DNA from: JAPLJC01 sp052326585
Lineage (GTDB): Bacteria; Desulfobacterota; Desulfobaccia; Desulfobaccales; 0-14-0-80-60-11
Assembly: GCA_052326585.1 (NCBI GenBank)
Contig: JBKQLU010000054.1
Coordinates: forward strand, 107,029 to 171,028
Reading direction: 5' to 3'
Length of the DNA: 64,000 nt
The notes beneath the pieces were generated by a model. The model saw only the letters and a list, made by a program, of their open reading frames with translations. It searched no databases and was not told the origin of the DNA. This document shows positions 1 to 7,491 of this stretch, piece by piece; positions within the stretch are counted from its first letter, which is position 1, and every line of letters begins with the position of its first letter. The position numbers were made by a program, and so were the translations under genes.

Positions 1-397
1 GGTAGACCTCCTCCGGGTTAAAGACCTTGGGATCGGCGATTTCCCAACCCTCCTGGCCCAGGCGGCGGTAGAAGCAGGACTGGTAGCCCAACTCGCAGGC
101 GCCGCCGGCGGGGCGCACCCGGATGAGCAGTTGGTCGCCCTGGCAGTTGAGGCGAATCTCCAACACCTCCTGGAAGTGGCCCGAGGCCTCTCCTTTGGCC
201 ACCACCTTACGCCTTTGGGGATGGTAATAATGGAGACGGCCGGTGGCGGCCACCAGCTCCAGGGCCTCCTGGTTCAAGTCCACCAGCATCAATACCGCGC
301 CCGAATCGGCCTCCTGGATGACTGCCGGCAGGGCGCGGCCACGGGGCAAGGGGAGTAAGGCAGGCAAGCGCCGCCATTCCTGAAGATTTTGGTTCAA
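1..397 (-). CDS. HisI-like protein (phosphoribosyl-AMP cyclohydrolase family), 3' end outside window
   Basis: The gene reads leftward and runs off the window, with 132 codons visible. The start is a TTG at 395-397 behind GGAGGA. The fold signature of HisI is clear: VDLNQEAL, KGEASGH, then ACELG and SCF. HisI opens the ring of phosphoribosyl-AMP in histidine synthesis, using Zn bound by three Cys and Mg bound by three Asp in DCDxD. Here the three Cys are kept, but DCDxD reads NCQGD, so two of the three Mg aspartates are Asn and Gln. The usual SRSR-x-x-x-W stretch reads HPQRRKVV. I see a HisI fold with an altered metal site. It may be a paralogue with another job rather than the pathway enzyme. 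No other his gene is in view. Confidence 0.7.
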   Translation of the reverse strand, partial: MNQNLQEWRRLPALLPLPRGRALPAVIQEADSGAVLMLVDLNQEALELVAATGRLHYYHPQRRKVVAKGEASGHFQEVLEIRLNCQGDQLLIRVRPAGGACELGYQSCFYRRLGQEGWEIADPKVFNPEEVY

Positions 398-504
398 GGG
401 GTCCTCCTAACCGCCCTGGTCCTGGCGATCCAGTTTTTTCACACCTAAATATTATAGTATCGGTCCTTTTTTTGCCGGGGCTCCGTTTTGGTCCAGAAAA
501 TGCC

Positions 505-534
505 TTGACATATTTGCCAGATGGATGGTATTTA
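505..534 (+). promoter_or_regulatory. sigma70-type promoter
   Basis: TTGACA (505-510), 18 bp, TATTTA (529-534). Transcription would start near 541, which excludes upstream in-frame starts of the next gene and supports the ATG at 597. Confidence 0.55.
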
Positions 535-596
535 TGGAAAAAGGGAACGTGAAAAAGAGCACAAACAAATACGCCGCACAGGGGAGGAGCCAACCC

Positions 597-1019
597 ATGG
601 CAAGACTCGGTTACATTGAATTCTACTACAGCACGAAACATAAACCGGTCGATAAATATAAATGCGACAACACCAATGTGCTTAACCTGCTGAAGAGCAT
701 GGAATCCAAGGGGGTGGAAACGGCAGCCATTGACTTGGGTGACACCCCTGATCCCTTCCGGCAATACCATAAGGCATCCAGTGGCCCCGCCTCCGAGTAT
801 CGCCCCATCTTTGGGGAGGTGCGGGGTTCGGATTATAAGGAATACTTCGGCAAAACCATCCCGGCCCTGTGCTGCTATGCCAAGAAAGGCGACCGGGCCC
901 CGCTGGAGGTCTTTCCCCGCATGGACCATAAGCTGGGTCGGGTCTATCTCATCGAAGAATTCCTGGAGAATTATATCGGCGAGTTGGAAGGCCGGCCAGA
1001 AACCGACGTAGCCGACTAG
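597..1019 (+). CDS. uncharacterised small soluble protein
   Basis: A protein of 140 residues that I do not recognise. The ATG at 597 has a strong GGGGAGGAG site and lies downstream of the promoter at 505-534. The open frame continues upstream, but that part would not be transcribed from this promoter. The product is mixed alpha/beta by composition, without signal peptide or membrane segment. It starts ARLGYIEFYYST and has a CC pair in PALCCYAK, an acidic helical C-terminus (EEFLENYIGELE) and several conserved-looking aromatic residues. It forms a single-gene unit ended by a terminator at 1053-1088, with divergent genes on both sides. The central beta strands followed by a helix could be a thioredoxin-like or DsrE-like fold, but no motif supports a choice. 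Confidence 0.6.
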   Translation: MARLGYIEFYYSTKHKPVDKYKCDNTNVLNLLKSMESKGVETAAIDLGDTPDPFRQYHKASSGPASEYRPIFGEVRGSDYKEYFGKTIPALCCYAKKGDRAPLEVFPRMDHKLGRVYLIEEFLENYIGELEGRPETDVAD

Positions 1020-1052
1020 ACCGCTAAATATTGCACGCTAAATATTGCCTTC

Positions 1053-1088
1053 AGGCCCCACCCGGGAACCGGTGGGGCCTATTTTGTC
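1053..1088 (+). terminator. rho-independent terminator
   Basis: AGGCCCCACC (1053-1062), 8-nt loop, GGTGGGGCCT (1071-1080), then ATTTTGT. A 12-bp direct repeat GCTAAATATTGC occurs twice just before it (about 1023-1048). Confidence 0.75.
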
Positions 1089-1104
1089 TCTGCTCTCTTT
1101 CTGT

Positions 1105-1683
1105 TCAGCGAGGCCGCGGCGTTGGCGCAACGCCCCCGGAACCGGTGGCCCCCGGCAGTAATTCCCTCAGGGTCCGGGCGTAAACTTCATAGGCAGGGTG
1201 GCTGAACAGGACGAAGCGCACCAGCTTGATCTCCGCATGTTGCTCCAGATAAGCCAGCACCGTTTGCAGGGCGATGCGGGCGGCCGCGGTCTGGGGATAG
1301 CCGTAAGCCCCGGTGGCAATGGCAGGGAAGGCCACGGAGGCGATGCCCTGGGCGGAGGCCAGCTTCAGGCTCTCCCGGTAGCAGGAAGCCAGTAATTCGG
1401 CCTCCTGCGCCCCCCCGTCCCGATAGACCGGCCCCACCGTATGGATGACGTAGCGGGCCGCGAGGTTGCCGCCGCGGGTGAGGCGGGCCTCGCCCGTGGG
1501 ACAGCCCCCCAGGCGGCGGCACTCTTCCAGAATCGCGGGGCCGCCGGCCCGGTGAATGGCGCCGTCCACCCCGCCGCCGCCCAACAGCGAGGGATTGGCG
1601 GCGTTGACGATGGCCTCGGTATCTTGCCGGGTGATATCCCCCTCCAGCAATTCCAGCCGCGACGCGCCGATCTTCACTTCCAT
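1105..1683 (-). CDS. macrodomain protein (O-acetyl-ADP-ribose deacetylase type)
   Basis: A 192-residue single macro domain. It binds ADP-ribose and in the YmdB class removes acetyl or ADP-ribosyl groups. Diagnostic segments are VNAANPSLLGGGGVDGAIHR (residues about 24-43), the CPTGEA loop and the substrate loop ATGAYGYP. The Asn-Ala-Ala-Asn and GGGGVDGAIH residues that hold ribose and catalyse hydrolysis are present. The chosen ATG gives the canonical N-terminus MEVKIGAS. A longer in-frame start at 1761 would add 26 unstructured residues. It is the last gene of a minus-strand group after a stress protein and a selenoprotein. An ADP-ribose hydrolase role is known for the family. Its target here is unknown. 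Confidence 0.88.
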   Translation of the reverse strand: MEVKIGASRLELLEGDITRQDTEAIVNAANPSLLGGGGVDGAIHRAGGPAILEECRRLGGCPTGEARLTRGGNLAARYVIHTVGPVYRDGGAQEAELLASCYRESLKLASAQGIASVAFPAIATGAYGYPQTAAARIALQTVLAYLEQHAEIKLVRFVLFSHPAYEVYARTLRELLPGATGSGGVAPTPRPR

Positions 1684-1791
1684 GGGAGCCTCTGTTCCTG
1701 GCCGCCGGTCCCGGGGGAGAAGCGCGGGGGCCTCAGCCTGGAAACGCCTCTTAGCAAACAATTCCTCCCCGGCATCCCGCCAGGCGCCCGG

Positions 1792-2367
1792 TTATTTGCT
1801 GATCAGGCGGTAATGGTCCGCCTGTTTGGTCCATCTGCTGGTGGGAAATTTAGCGGCCAGCTCCTCGTAGCCTTCCCGCAAAACTTTGGGGTCGTGGCTC
1901 ATCTTGTATTTGGCCACCCCCAGGAAAAACAGGGCTTCCGAGGCCGTCTCCATATCGGGGTGACAGGAGATGACCTCCTCGAAGAGGGCGCGGGCCTCGG
2001 CAAACTGGTCAGTATCCAGGGCCCACCTGCCTTTGGCCGTCATCAAGGTGGGGATCAGGTCTTCCGGCGTGAAAAACCCCACGCCCCGATAGTGCTCCCG
2101 CCCCTCGGCGTCCAGCACCAGCAGGGTGGGAGTCCAGCTCACCGAAAATCTCTGCATCATGGCAGTGTTGGAGGTTTCGATCTTTACCGGGACAAAGTTC
2201 AAGGAAATGAACTTGGCCACCTTCTCGTTGGGGTACGTAACTGCACCCATCTGTTGGCAACCCAGTCACTTGGGGTTAAAAAAATCCAGGAAAATGGGCT
2301 TATTGATCTTGCCTGCGGTTTCCTGGGCCTTGGCCAAATCGTCCAGCCAGCATATCTCCACCGCCAT
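1792..2367 (-). CDS. thioredoxin-fold selenoprotein (UxxC) with in-frame UGA at 2266-2268
   Basis: Read from the ATG at 2365-2367 (GGAGGCAG site), the frame meets one TGA at codon 34 and then stays open to 1792, giving 191 residues. The UGA falls exactly on the first position of the redox motif. The context is FLDFFNPK-U-LGCQQM, where thioredoxin relatives have CxxC, so the product has U34-L-G-C37. Downstream lies a normal thioredoxin fold with the cis-Pro segment SWTPTLLVLD, then a TPR-like helical tail of about 80 residues (ARALFEEVI, ALFFLGVAKYKM). A SECIS-like hairpin follows the UGA (separate entry). A plain nonsense mutation or frameshift is less likely because homology and frame are intact on both sides. 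No signal peptide is seen, so it should be cytosolic. The start Met of the part after the UGA is codon 40, not a real start. Confidence 0.85.
2231..2268 (-). promoter_or_regulatory. UGA codon and SECIS-like hairpin of the thioredoxin selenoprotein
   Basis: After the UGA (2266-2268) there are 17 nt, then the stem GGGUGC / GUACCC (2231-2248, six pairs including one G-U) closing the loop AGUUAC. The loop starts 23 nt after the UGA. Bacterial SECIS elements have a short stem with a GU-containing apical loop about 16-37 nt downstream. E. coli fdhF has a very similar hairpin, GGUUGC with loop AGGUCU. Confidence 0.75.
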
Positions 2368-2549
2368 CTCTGCCTCCTTTTAGCGAGTCTGTGCCGCCAC
2401 CCGGCGGCGTCCGGCCCTCCTCCGGGTACGCTCCGGGATGCCAGCGCCATGGCCGGAAAATGGTTTGGGCCCGATCCGGCCCCAAGGTGAGATTATTTGA
2501 GGGAAACATAATCATCACCACCCCAAAAAAAAGGAACCGGGGCGCGTAG

Positions 2550-3029
2550 TTAAGTCACAACGGTCACGGCGCAGCCCTTGGCATTATCCACCACCTTCCG
2601 GGCGATGCTGCCCAAGAGCAGGGATTTGGCCATCCCCAGGCCGCGGCGGCCCATGACCACGGTGTCGTAGGCACCCTCCAGGGTGGTGTCGATGATATCC
2701 TCAGCCACATCGTAGTACTTGGGTTTGAACAGGTGGTGCACCGCCTCAGAGCCCAGACCCGCGGCGTCGAGATGCTGCTTGGCCTTATGGGCCAGGACCA
2801 GCCACTGCTTCTCCTGGCGCTGCTGCCAGGCGGCTACCAGGCGCTTGCGGCTATCCTGCTCCTGCTCCTCAAGGACGTGGCCGTCATCCCAGAGGGCCGG
2901 GGGCAAGCCCGACAAAATGTGAAGCAAGGTGACTTGCACCCCCGGGGTAGCCCCGAAGGTCCGGGCCACATATTCCACGGCGCGCCAGGCCCCTGGGGAA
3001 CTGTCCAGCGCGATCAGTAACTTGGCCAT
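2550..3029 (-). CDS. universal stress protein, UspA family
   Basis: A 159-residue UspA domain protein. It begins KLLIALDSSPGAW (the acidic residue that contacts ATP in binding members) and ends with the nucleotide loop GRRGLG...LLLGSIARKVV, which matches the G-2x-G-9x-G(S/T) motif. It is therefore probably the ATP-binding subgroup. The start at 3029 is chosen because AAGGAGG lies seven bases upstream. In-frame codons further upstream would add a 29-residue tail unlike the family. It opens the minus-strand group with the selenoprotein and macrodomain genes, across gaps of 182 and 108 bases, so shared transcription is possible but not certain. Confidence 0.88.
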   Translation of the reverse strand: MAKLLIALDSSPGAWRAVEYVARTFGATPGVQVTLLHILSGLPPALWDDGHVLEEQEQDSRKRLVAAWQQRQEKQWLVLAHKAKQHLDAAGLGSEAVHHLFKPKYYDVAEDIIDTTLEGAYDTVVMGRRGLGMAKSLLLGSIARKVVDNAKGCAVTVVT

Positions 3030-3169
3030 GCCGGCCTCCTTGAGAGGGAAATGGATGCGCGCTAGTTTAATCATCCACAGCCCCAGAATCAACGCCTCCG
3101 GGGTTGAGGCCGACAAACTCCTTGCAATGGCGGCCGGTTAACCATAGAATCTTTTCGGAGTCGGGGTCT

Positions 3170-4246
3170 ATGGAAATACAAGAAGAGCCGCCCTATCAGC
3201 TGACGGGGCCCGGGCCGGTGGAACGCCTGCTGGCCGACATCGAGTTCGCCAAGGTCCTGGTGAGCGCCGGGGACATGGAAACCCTGCTCACCGCGGTCCT
3301 GGAGCGCATCCAGGCCCTGAACCCGGCCGCCAACTGGTCGCTGTTATTATTGGACCCTCAAACCCGGGAGCTCTCCTTTGCGGTGACGGTGGGGCTGGCC
3401 CAGGAGAAGACCAAAGGCATCACTCTGGCGCCGGGAGAGGGGATCGCCGGAGCCGTGGCCCAAACCGGGCAGGCCATCTTCACCCCCGACGTGGTCCAGG
3501 ACCCCCGGTTTTCTCCCCGGGTGGACGCCATCACCGGCTTCAAGACCCGCTCCGTCATTGCCTTGCCCCTGGTGGTGCGGGGCGAGGTTATCGGGGTCTT
3601 TGAAGTGGTCAACGTGGAGGATGAGAATCTCTTCCGGGAGCAGTCTCTCCCCCACTTGAATATCCTGGCGGACTACGTGGCCATTGCGGTGGACAACATC
3701 CGCAATCTCCAGAAACTCGAGGCCCGCACCTTTATCGATGAGGCCACCGGTTGTTATAACACCCGCTATCTCTTCTACACCTTGGACCGCCTCATTCCCC
3801 AGATAATCGCGCAGGGCGGGGAATTTTCCGTGGTCTTCCTGGATATGGACAATTTCAAGGCGGTGGACGACGCCCACGGGCATCTCCGGGGCAGCAAGGT
3901 TCTCGGAGAGGTGGCCCGCACGATCCACTCGCAGTTAGGGCCTGATGACCGCCTGGTGCGCTACGGCGGCGACGAATTCATACTCCTGCTGCCGCAGCGC
4001 TCCCAATCCCAGGCCCTGGAACTGACCCGGCGCCTGCGGGAGAAGCTCAACCACACCAGCTTCTTGAGTGATGAAGGACTCGATGTCCGGATTACCGCCA
4101 GCTACGGTATCGCTACCCTCCCCGGAGATGCCCGGGACCGGGAGGAATTGCTCGCGATTGCGGACCGGGCCCTTCTTTCTAGCAAGTGCCGGGGCAAAGA
4201 TTGCATCATGCTGGGACGGACCCTGACGCCGGTTGAAGATAGCTAG
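3170..4246 (+). CDS. GAF-GGDEF diguanylate cyclase
   Basis: A 358-residue cytosolic signalling protein. A GAF sensor domain covers about residues 20-175 (NWSLLLLD, GEGIAGAVAQTGQ, IALPLVVRGEVIGVFEVVN). A short helix then leads into a GGDEF domain at about 185-350 with an intact active-site signature RYGGDEF. It should make cyclic di-GMP from two GTP. The inhibitory I-site RxxD, expected nine to six residues before GGDEF, is absent because the first position is Gly, so allosteric product inhibition through that site is not expected. The start is ATG 3170 after CGGAG. An open stretch upstream lacks a ribosome site. It is divergent from the usp gene and followed by kdsD. The GAF ligand cannot be read from sequence. 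A PilZ-like protein, a possible c-di-GMP receptor, is encoded at 29.2-30.4 kb. Confidence 0.92.
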   Translation: MEIQEEPPYQLTGPGPVERLLADIEFAKVLVSAGDMETLLTAVLERIQALNPAANWSLLLLDPQTRELSFAVTVGLAQEKTKGITLAPGEGIAGAVAQTGQAIFTPDVVQDPRFSPRVDAITGFKTRSVIALPLVVRGEVIGVFEVVNVEDENLFREQSLPHLNILADYVAIAVDNIRNLQKLEARTFIDEATGCYNTRYLFYTLDRLIPQIIAQGGEFSVVFLDMDNFKAVDDAHGHLRGSKVLGEVARTIHSQLGPDDRLVRYGGDEFILLLPQRSQSQALELTRRLREKLNHTSFLSDEGLDVRITASYGIATLPGDARDREELLAIADRALLSSKCRGKDCIMLGRTLTPVEDS

Positions 4247-4321
4247 CCGCGGCCCAGTCTGTGCCGGCAATGGTGACATGGGGTGGGACCGATTTTCCTG
4301 GTCCGATGTTTGCCGAAGGCC

Positions 4322-4342
4322 GGAAACTGAAAGCTGAAAACC
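4322..4342 (+). repeat. heptanucleotide repeat tract, 3 units
   Basis: GGAAACT GAAAGCT GAAAACC, ending 11 bases before the kdsD start. Member of the 7-nt-period family found at many junctions in this window. Confidence 0.6.
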
Positions 4343-4353
4343 AAGGAATTTAA

Positions 4354-5331
4354 GTGTCCGCCAAGATTCTGGACCTGGCCCGGGAAGTTCTGACCATCGA
4401 AGCCGAGGGCCTTACCGCCCTGATCCAAAAACTGGACGATAGCTTCGTCAAGGCGGTGGATCTGCTCTACCGGGCCAAGGGCAGAGTCATTGTCACCGGG
4501 GTTGGCAAGTCCGGTATCGTGGCCCGGAAGATCGTGGCCACCTTCAACTCCACCGGGACCCCGGCCCTCTTCCTGCACCCCGTGGAGGCCATGCACGGCG
4601 ACTTGGGCATGGTGTCCGCCGCCGACGTGGTTCTGGCTCTATCCAACAGCGGCGAAACCCGGGAGCTGACCATCCTCATTCCCAGCCTGGAGCGCCTGGG
4701 TGCGCCGCTCATCGCTATGACCGGGCGGCCGGACTCCGCCCTGGGCCGGTTCAGCCAGGTGGCCATCGACACCGGGGTGCCCCGGGAGGCCTGCCCCCTG
4801 GGACTGGCCCCCACCGCCAGCACCACCGCCATGCTGGCCATGGGCGACGCCCTGGCAGTGGTCCTGCTCACCCGGCGAGGCTTTCAGGCTGCCGACTTCC
4901 GCCGCTTCCATCCCGGGGGCGGCCTGGGAGAGCACCTCTCCCTGGCCATCTCCGAGGTGATGCTCACCGGTAAGGCGGTGCCCCGCACGCGGCTCTCCCA
5001 TCCCCTGAGCCGGGCCATCACAGAGATGGACGCCAAAGGCCTGGGGGTCACCCTGGTGGTGGACCGCGGCGGCGTCTTACAGGGGATCATCACCGACGGC
5101 GATCTGCGCCGGGCCTTGAAAAAGTGGGGGAATCTCCAGGGCCGGATGGTGCCAGAGGTGATGACCTCCGAGCCCCGGACCATCGGGCCCGAGGCCCTGG
5201 CCTCCCAGGCCCTGGACCTGATGGAGGGCCGCGCCATCACGGCGCTGCCGGTAGTGGCCCAGGACCGCCTGGTCCTGGGGATCGTCCACCTGCACGACCT
5301 CCTGGGGCGGGGAGAGTTTAAGTTTCGCTAA
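4354..5331 (+). CDS. kdsD: arabinose-5-phosphate isomerase (KdsD/KpsF family)
   Basis: A 325-residue protein with an N-terminal SIS sugar-isomerase domain (about 35-165; GVGKSGIVARK, LALSNSGETRE) and two C-terminal CBS domains (about 205-260 and 270-325). This is the standard KdsD architecture and length. It converts ribulose-5-phosphate to arabinose-5-phosphate, the first committed step to Kdo for lipopolysaccharide. HPGGGLG is typical of the family's linker region. The start codon is GTG at 4354 after AAGGAA. Other kds genes are not in view, but lpxB lies at 12 kb. A capsule-specific KpsF role cannot be excluded from sequence alone. Confidence 0.93.
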   Translation: MSAKILDLAREVLTIEAEGLTALIQKLDDSFVKAVDLLYRAKGRVIVTGVGKSGIVARKIVATFNSTGTPALFLHPVEAMHGDLGMVSAADVVLALSNSGETRELTILIPSLERLGAPLIAMTGRPDSALGRFSQVAIDTGVPREACPLGLAPTASTTAMLAMGDALAVVLLTRRGFQAADFRRFHPGGGLGEHLSLAISEVMLTGKAVPRTRLSHPLSRAITEMDAKGLGVTLVVDRGGVLQGIITDGDLRRALKKWGNLQGRMVPEVMTSEPRTIGPEALASQALDLMEGRAITALPVVAQDRLVLGIVHLHDLLGRGEFKFR

Positions 5332-5665
5332 GTTCCTGGCGCCGGTTTTCTGGCTCACCGCCGGGCACCCTGACCGGGATGCGCCCAGGGGCTAGGGTAG
5401 GGGGAAATTAATTTATATGCAGGTAACTTCATGTAATAATTGTTAATATTATTATTATTCACATATTCTAAAAATGAGTTTTCCCTACCCGAAAAAATTT
5501 CCACCTATAGCCCCAAAATAGCCTAAATTATAGAAAATTATCTCCATTTACGCAAAAAAACCGCCTTAGCTGCATCAATAATCTTAGGGAATCAGGGGAA
5601 GAAATGGTTTTCGCAGCAAATTAACAAGTTATTACAATATGATACACAATAATGCGATTATTTTC
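5332..5665. other. AT-rich intergenic region without a gene
   Basis: From about 5400 to 5665 the sequence is strikingly AT-rich for this genome, with runs such as ATTATTATTATT. No credible open frame is visible on either strand. One exact match to the DnaA-box consensus TTATNCACA is at 5455-5463, but there is no cluster. The stretch ends in the promoter at 5666-5695. Confidence 0.6.
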
Positions 5666-5695
5666 TTGACAGCTTTGAAAATATTGTGATATATG
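5666..5695 (+). promoter_or_regulatory. sigma70-type promoter
   Basis: TTGACA (5666-5671), 18 bp, TATATG (5690-5695). It faces the structured leader and the 3D-domain gene 250 bases downstream. Confidence 0.6.
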
Positions 5696-5732
5696 GAACA
5701 ATCGAGTCATAGCAGTCCTTTTTGCCAGTGTG

Positions 5733-5845
5733 GCAAGTGAACTTCACCACTGGATTGATGCGGATGGGAGCCTGAGACCGGCTGGCCGTCAATCTTCGGG
5801 TTGATTCCGAAGCGGCCCAAGGCCGAAGGCGACAAAATCACTTGC
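5733..5845 (+). ncRNA. putative structured 5' leader (unidentified cis-regulatory RNA)
   Basis: A perfect 8-bp closing stem, GCAAGTGA (5733-5740) with TCACTTGC (5838-5845), encloses 97 nt. Inside is a second, strong helix: outer arms GGCCG/CGGCC and an inner stem TCAATC/GGTTGA capped by a UUCG tetraloop (about 5784-5817). Short arms AGCC/GGCT lie beside it. The element starts about 30 nt after the predicted transcription start and ends 107 nt before the 3D-domain gene. The shape, a closed multi-helix unit in a long leader, is what a riboswitch looks like, but I could not match it to a known class. A partial likeness to the B12 box was noticed and rejected. Confidence 0.35.
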
Positions 5846-5952
5846 AAAGCAATCCTGGAGCCTAGGCCCCAAATTTTTCCTGGCGGTTCCTTTATCCAGA
5901 CTAGTCCCCAACCATCCGAAGCAAGCCTGAACTGCCTCTTAAGGGAGGGAAC

Positions 5953-6330
5953 ATGAGAACGATGGCGATCGTCGGCCTTTTGGGGATCGGCATAGTGTGC
6001 ACCCCTCGACCTACCATGTGTGTCACCATGTCGATCGTCACGGTTACTGCTTATTGTTATCCGTCGGCCTATTGCCCCGGTTCTTCCAAGGGGATCACGG
6101 CCTCGGGCGAACGGGTGCGGGAAGGCATCCTGGCGGTCAGCCGGGATGTGGAAGAGGGCCTGAACCTGGGGTTCGGCGACCGGGTCCTGTTGAGCGGGCT
6201 GGGGGTCTATGAGTTTAAAGACCGCATGGCCCAGCGGATGCACAAGAAAGTAGACATCTACATGGAGTGCAAGGAAAAGGCCATGCGTTTCGGCGTGCGG
6301 CGCTATGTCATCCTGGTGAAGCTGGCTTAA
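5953..6330 (+). CDS. exported 3D-domain protein
   Basis: A 125-residue protein. The N-terminus (MRTMAIVGLLGIGIV) looks like a signal peptide or short anchor. The rest is a 3D (three-Asp) domain: VTVTAYCYP opens the barrel, GDRVLLSGLGVYEF follows, and KKVDIYM with the C-terminal FGVRRYVILV closes it. In MltA and YocH the domain belongs to peptidoglycan-acting enzymes, with three Asp near the active site. Here Asp occurs in the positions GDRV, KDRM and VDIY, the last being the most typical. An envelope role is therefore likely, but the substrate is not known. It sits alone behind a 250-nt leader with predicted RNA structure and converges with efp, whose stop is only 16 bases away. Confidence 0.75.
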   Translation: MRTMAIVGLLGIGIVCTPRPTMCVTMSIVTVTAYCYPSAYCPGSSKGITASGERVREGILAVSRDVEEGLNLGFGDRVLLSGLGVYEFKDRMAQRMHKKVDIYMECKEKAMRFGVRRYVILVKLA

Positions 6331-6346
6331 GCCTTAAGCCCCGTCC

Positions 6347-6907
6347 TCATTTAACCCTTTCCATATAACTGCCGGTGCGGCTGTCCACCCTGACCCGGTC
6401 CCCTACATTGATGAACAAGGGTACCTGGATGCTGGCGCCGGACTCCAGCACCGCGGGCTTGGTTCCGCCCGCGGCGGTGTCGCCTTTGAATCCGGGTTCG
6501 GTCTGAGCCACCGCCAGTTCCACAAAGTTGGGCAACTCCACCCCCACCGGCTCTTTATTGAAGAAGAGGACCTTGAGGTCCAGGTTTTCGATGAGATAGA
6601 GGCGCGCCTCACCCACCTGCGCCTCGGTGAGCATGATCTGCTCGTAGTTGTTGTTGTCCATCACGCAGTAGCGGTCCCCCTCCCGATAGAGATACTGCAT
6701 CTCCCGTTCCTCGAGGTCCGGCTTTTTGACCCGTTCACCGGAGCGGAAGGTCTGATCCACCACCCGCCCGCTGAGGAGGTTTTTCAGCTTGGTGCGCACA
6801 AAGGCGCCACCTTTGCCGGGCTTGACGTGCTGAAAATCCACCATGACGTACGGGGTGCCGTCCAACTCGATCTTCAGGCCTTTTTTAAACTCGGCGGTGG
6901 AGTACAT
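6347..6907 (-). CDS. efp: elongation factor P
   Basis: A 186-residue EF-P with the three usual beta domains. It rescues ribosomes stalled at proline runs. The tip of the first domain, HVKPGKGGAF, carries the lysine at position 32 that is modified in bacteria with EpmA or a comparable system. Length and the C-terminal ending (GDRVRVDSRTGSYMERVK) are canonical. The start has GGAG and GGTGG upstream. No modification gene (epmA, epmB, earP) is in the window. The gene follows the FtsB-like gene by about 107 bases in the same direction. Confidence 0.97.
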   Translation of the reverse strand: MYSTAEFKKGLKIELDGTPYVMVDFQHVKPGKGGAFVRTKLKNLLSGRVVDQTFRSGERVKKPDLEEREMQYLYREGDRYCVMDNNNYEQIMLTEAQVGEARLYLIENLDLKVLFFNKEPVGVELPNFVELAVAQTEPGFKGDTAAGGTKPAVLESGASIQVPLFINVGDRVRVDSRTGSYMERVK

Positions 6908-7014
6908 ATTGCCACCTTTCTCCTTCAGTATCGTGAAATACCAAGCTCTACGAGGTTGGGGGTCCCCCTGGGACTAAACCGCAGCCGGGGCGCTTAACGG
7001 CCAACCGCCTGGCT

Positions 7015-7491
7015 TCAGCGAGCATTCCCGGGACTGGGTTTTGGGGCTCCCTCCAGCCAATCCCAAGACCAACGGCGCTTGCCGGGTTCCGGCGGGGCTC
7101 CGGCTCCGGCTGGGGACTCAGCAAGAGGGCCGCCGGCGGGCGGCGAGGGCGATGCGGCGGGCTGCAGTTGGCCGGGGGGCAACTGAAAGATTATCTCGTT
7201 TTTTTTAACGAAATTCAACTCCTGGTGAATCAGGTCCTGGATCATTTCCGGATCGTTCTGCAAGCGGTCGATGGTGCGGGCCAGGCGGGCGTTCTCCTCG
7301 GCCAGGCGGGCGTTCTCCTGATCCAGACGCAACTGTTCCTGATGCTCGCGGTAGATCTGGTAGAGGCCCCGGTGGCTGAGGAACACTACGGCCAGGATCA
7401 TCACCACCCCCAGGATGACGACCAATCCGGTCAGCAGCCCATGGCTGCCCTTTGAGCTGGCGACCTCGAATTGAGCAGTTGGCGAAGTCAT
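7015..7491 (-). CDS. FtsB/DivIC-type septum formation protein
   Basis: A 158-residue single-pass membrane protein. The cytoplasmic tail is short, with one membrane helix at about residues 18-40 (LLTGLVVILGVVMILAVVFL). A periplasmic coiled coil with heptad leucines follows (about 45-85; ENARLAEENARLARTIDRL), then the DivIC-like motif DPEMIQDLIHQELNFVKKNEIIF. FtsB works with FtsL and FtsQ to control septal peptidoglycan synthesis. The C-terminal 50 residues are rich in Pro, Ala and Gly and probably disordered, making the protein longer than E. coli FtsB (103 aa). The family placement is firm. The exact orthology is inferred. Confidence 0.85.
   Translation of the reverse strand: MTSPTAQFEVASSKGSHGLLTGLVVILGVVMILAVVFLSHRGLYQIYREHQEQLRLDQENARLAEENARLARTIDRLQNDPEMIQDLIHQELNFVKKNEIIFQLPPGQLQPAASPSPPAGGPLAESPAGAGAPPEPGKRRWSWDWLEGAPKPSPGNAR

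Noticed and set aside
2009..2269. Frameshifted or broken thioredoxin gene as explanation for the stop at 2266-2268.
   Set aside because: Frame and homology continue in the same phase on both sides, the stop replaces a catalytic Cys, and a SECIS-like hairpin follows.
5400..5665. Possible replication origin: AT-rich stretch with one exact DnaA-box match (5455-5463).
   Set aside because: Only one box, no cluster, no dnaA, dnaN, gidA or parAB genes around it.
5768..5787. Partial match to a cobalamin riboswitch B12 box (AGCC-TG-AGACC-GGC).
   Set aside because: One base is missing from the box, and the long upstream conserved elements of the class are absent; the predicted transcript start leaves only about 70 nt before the box.
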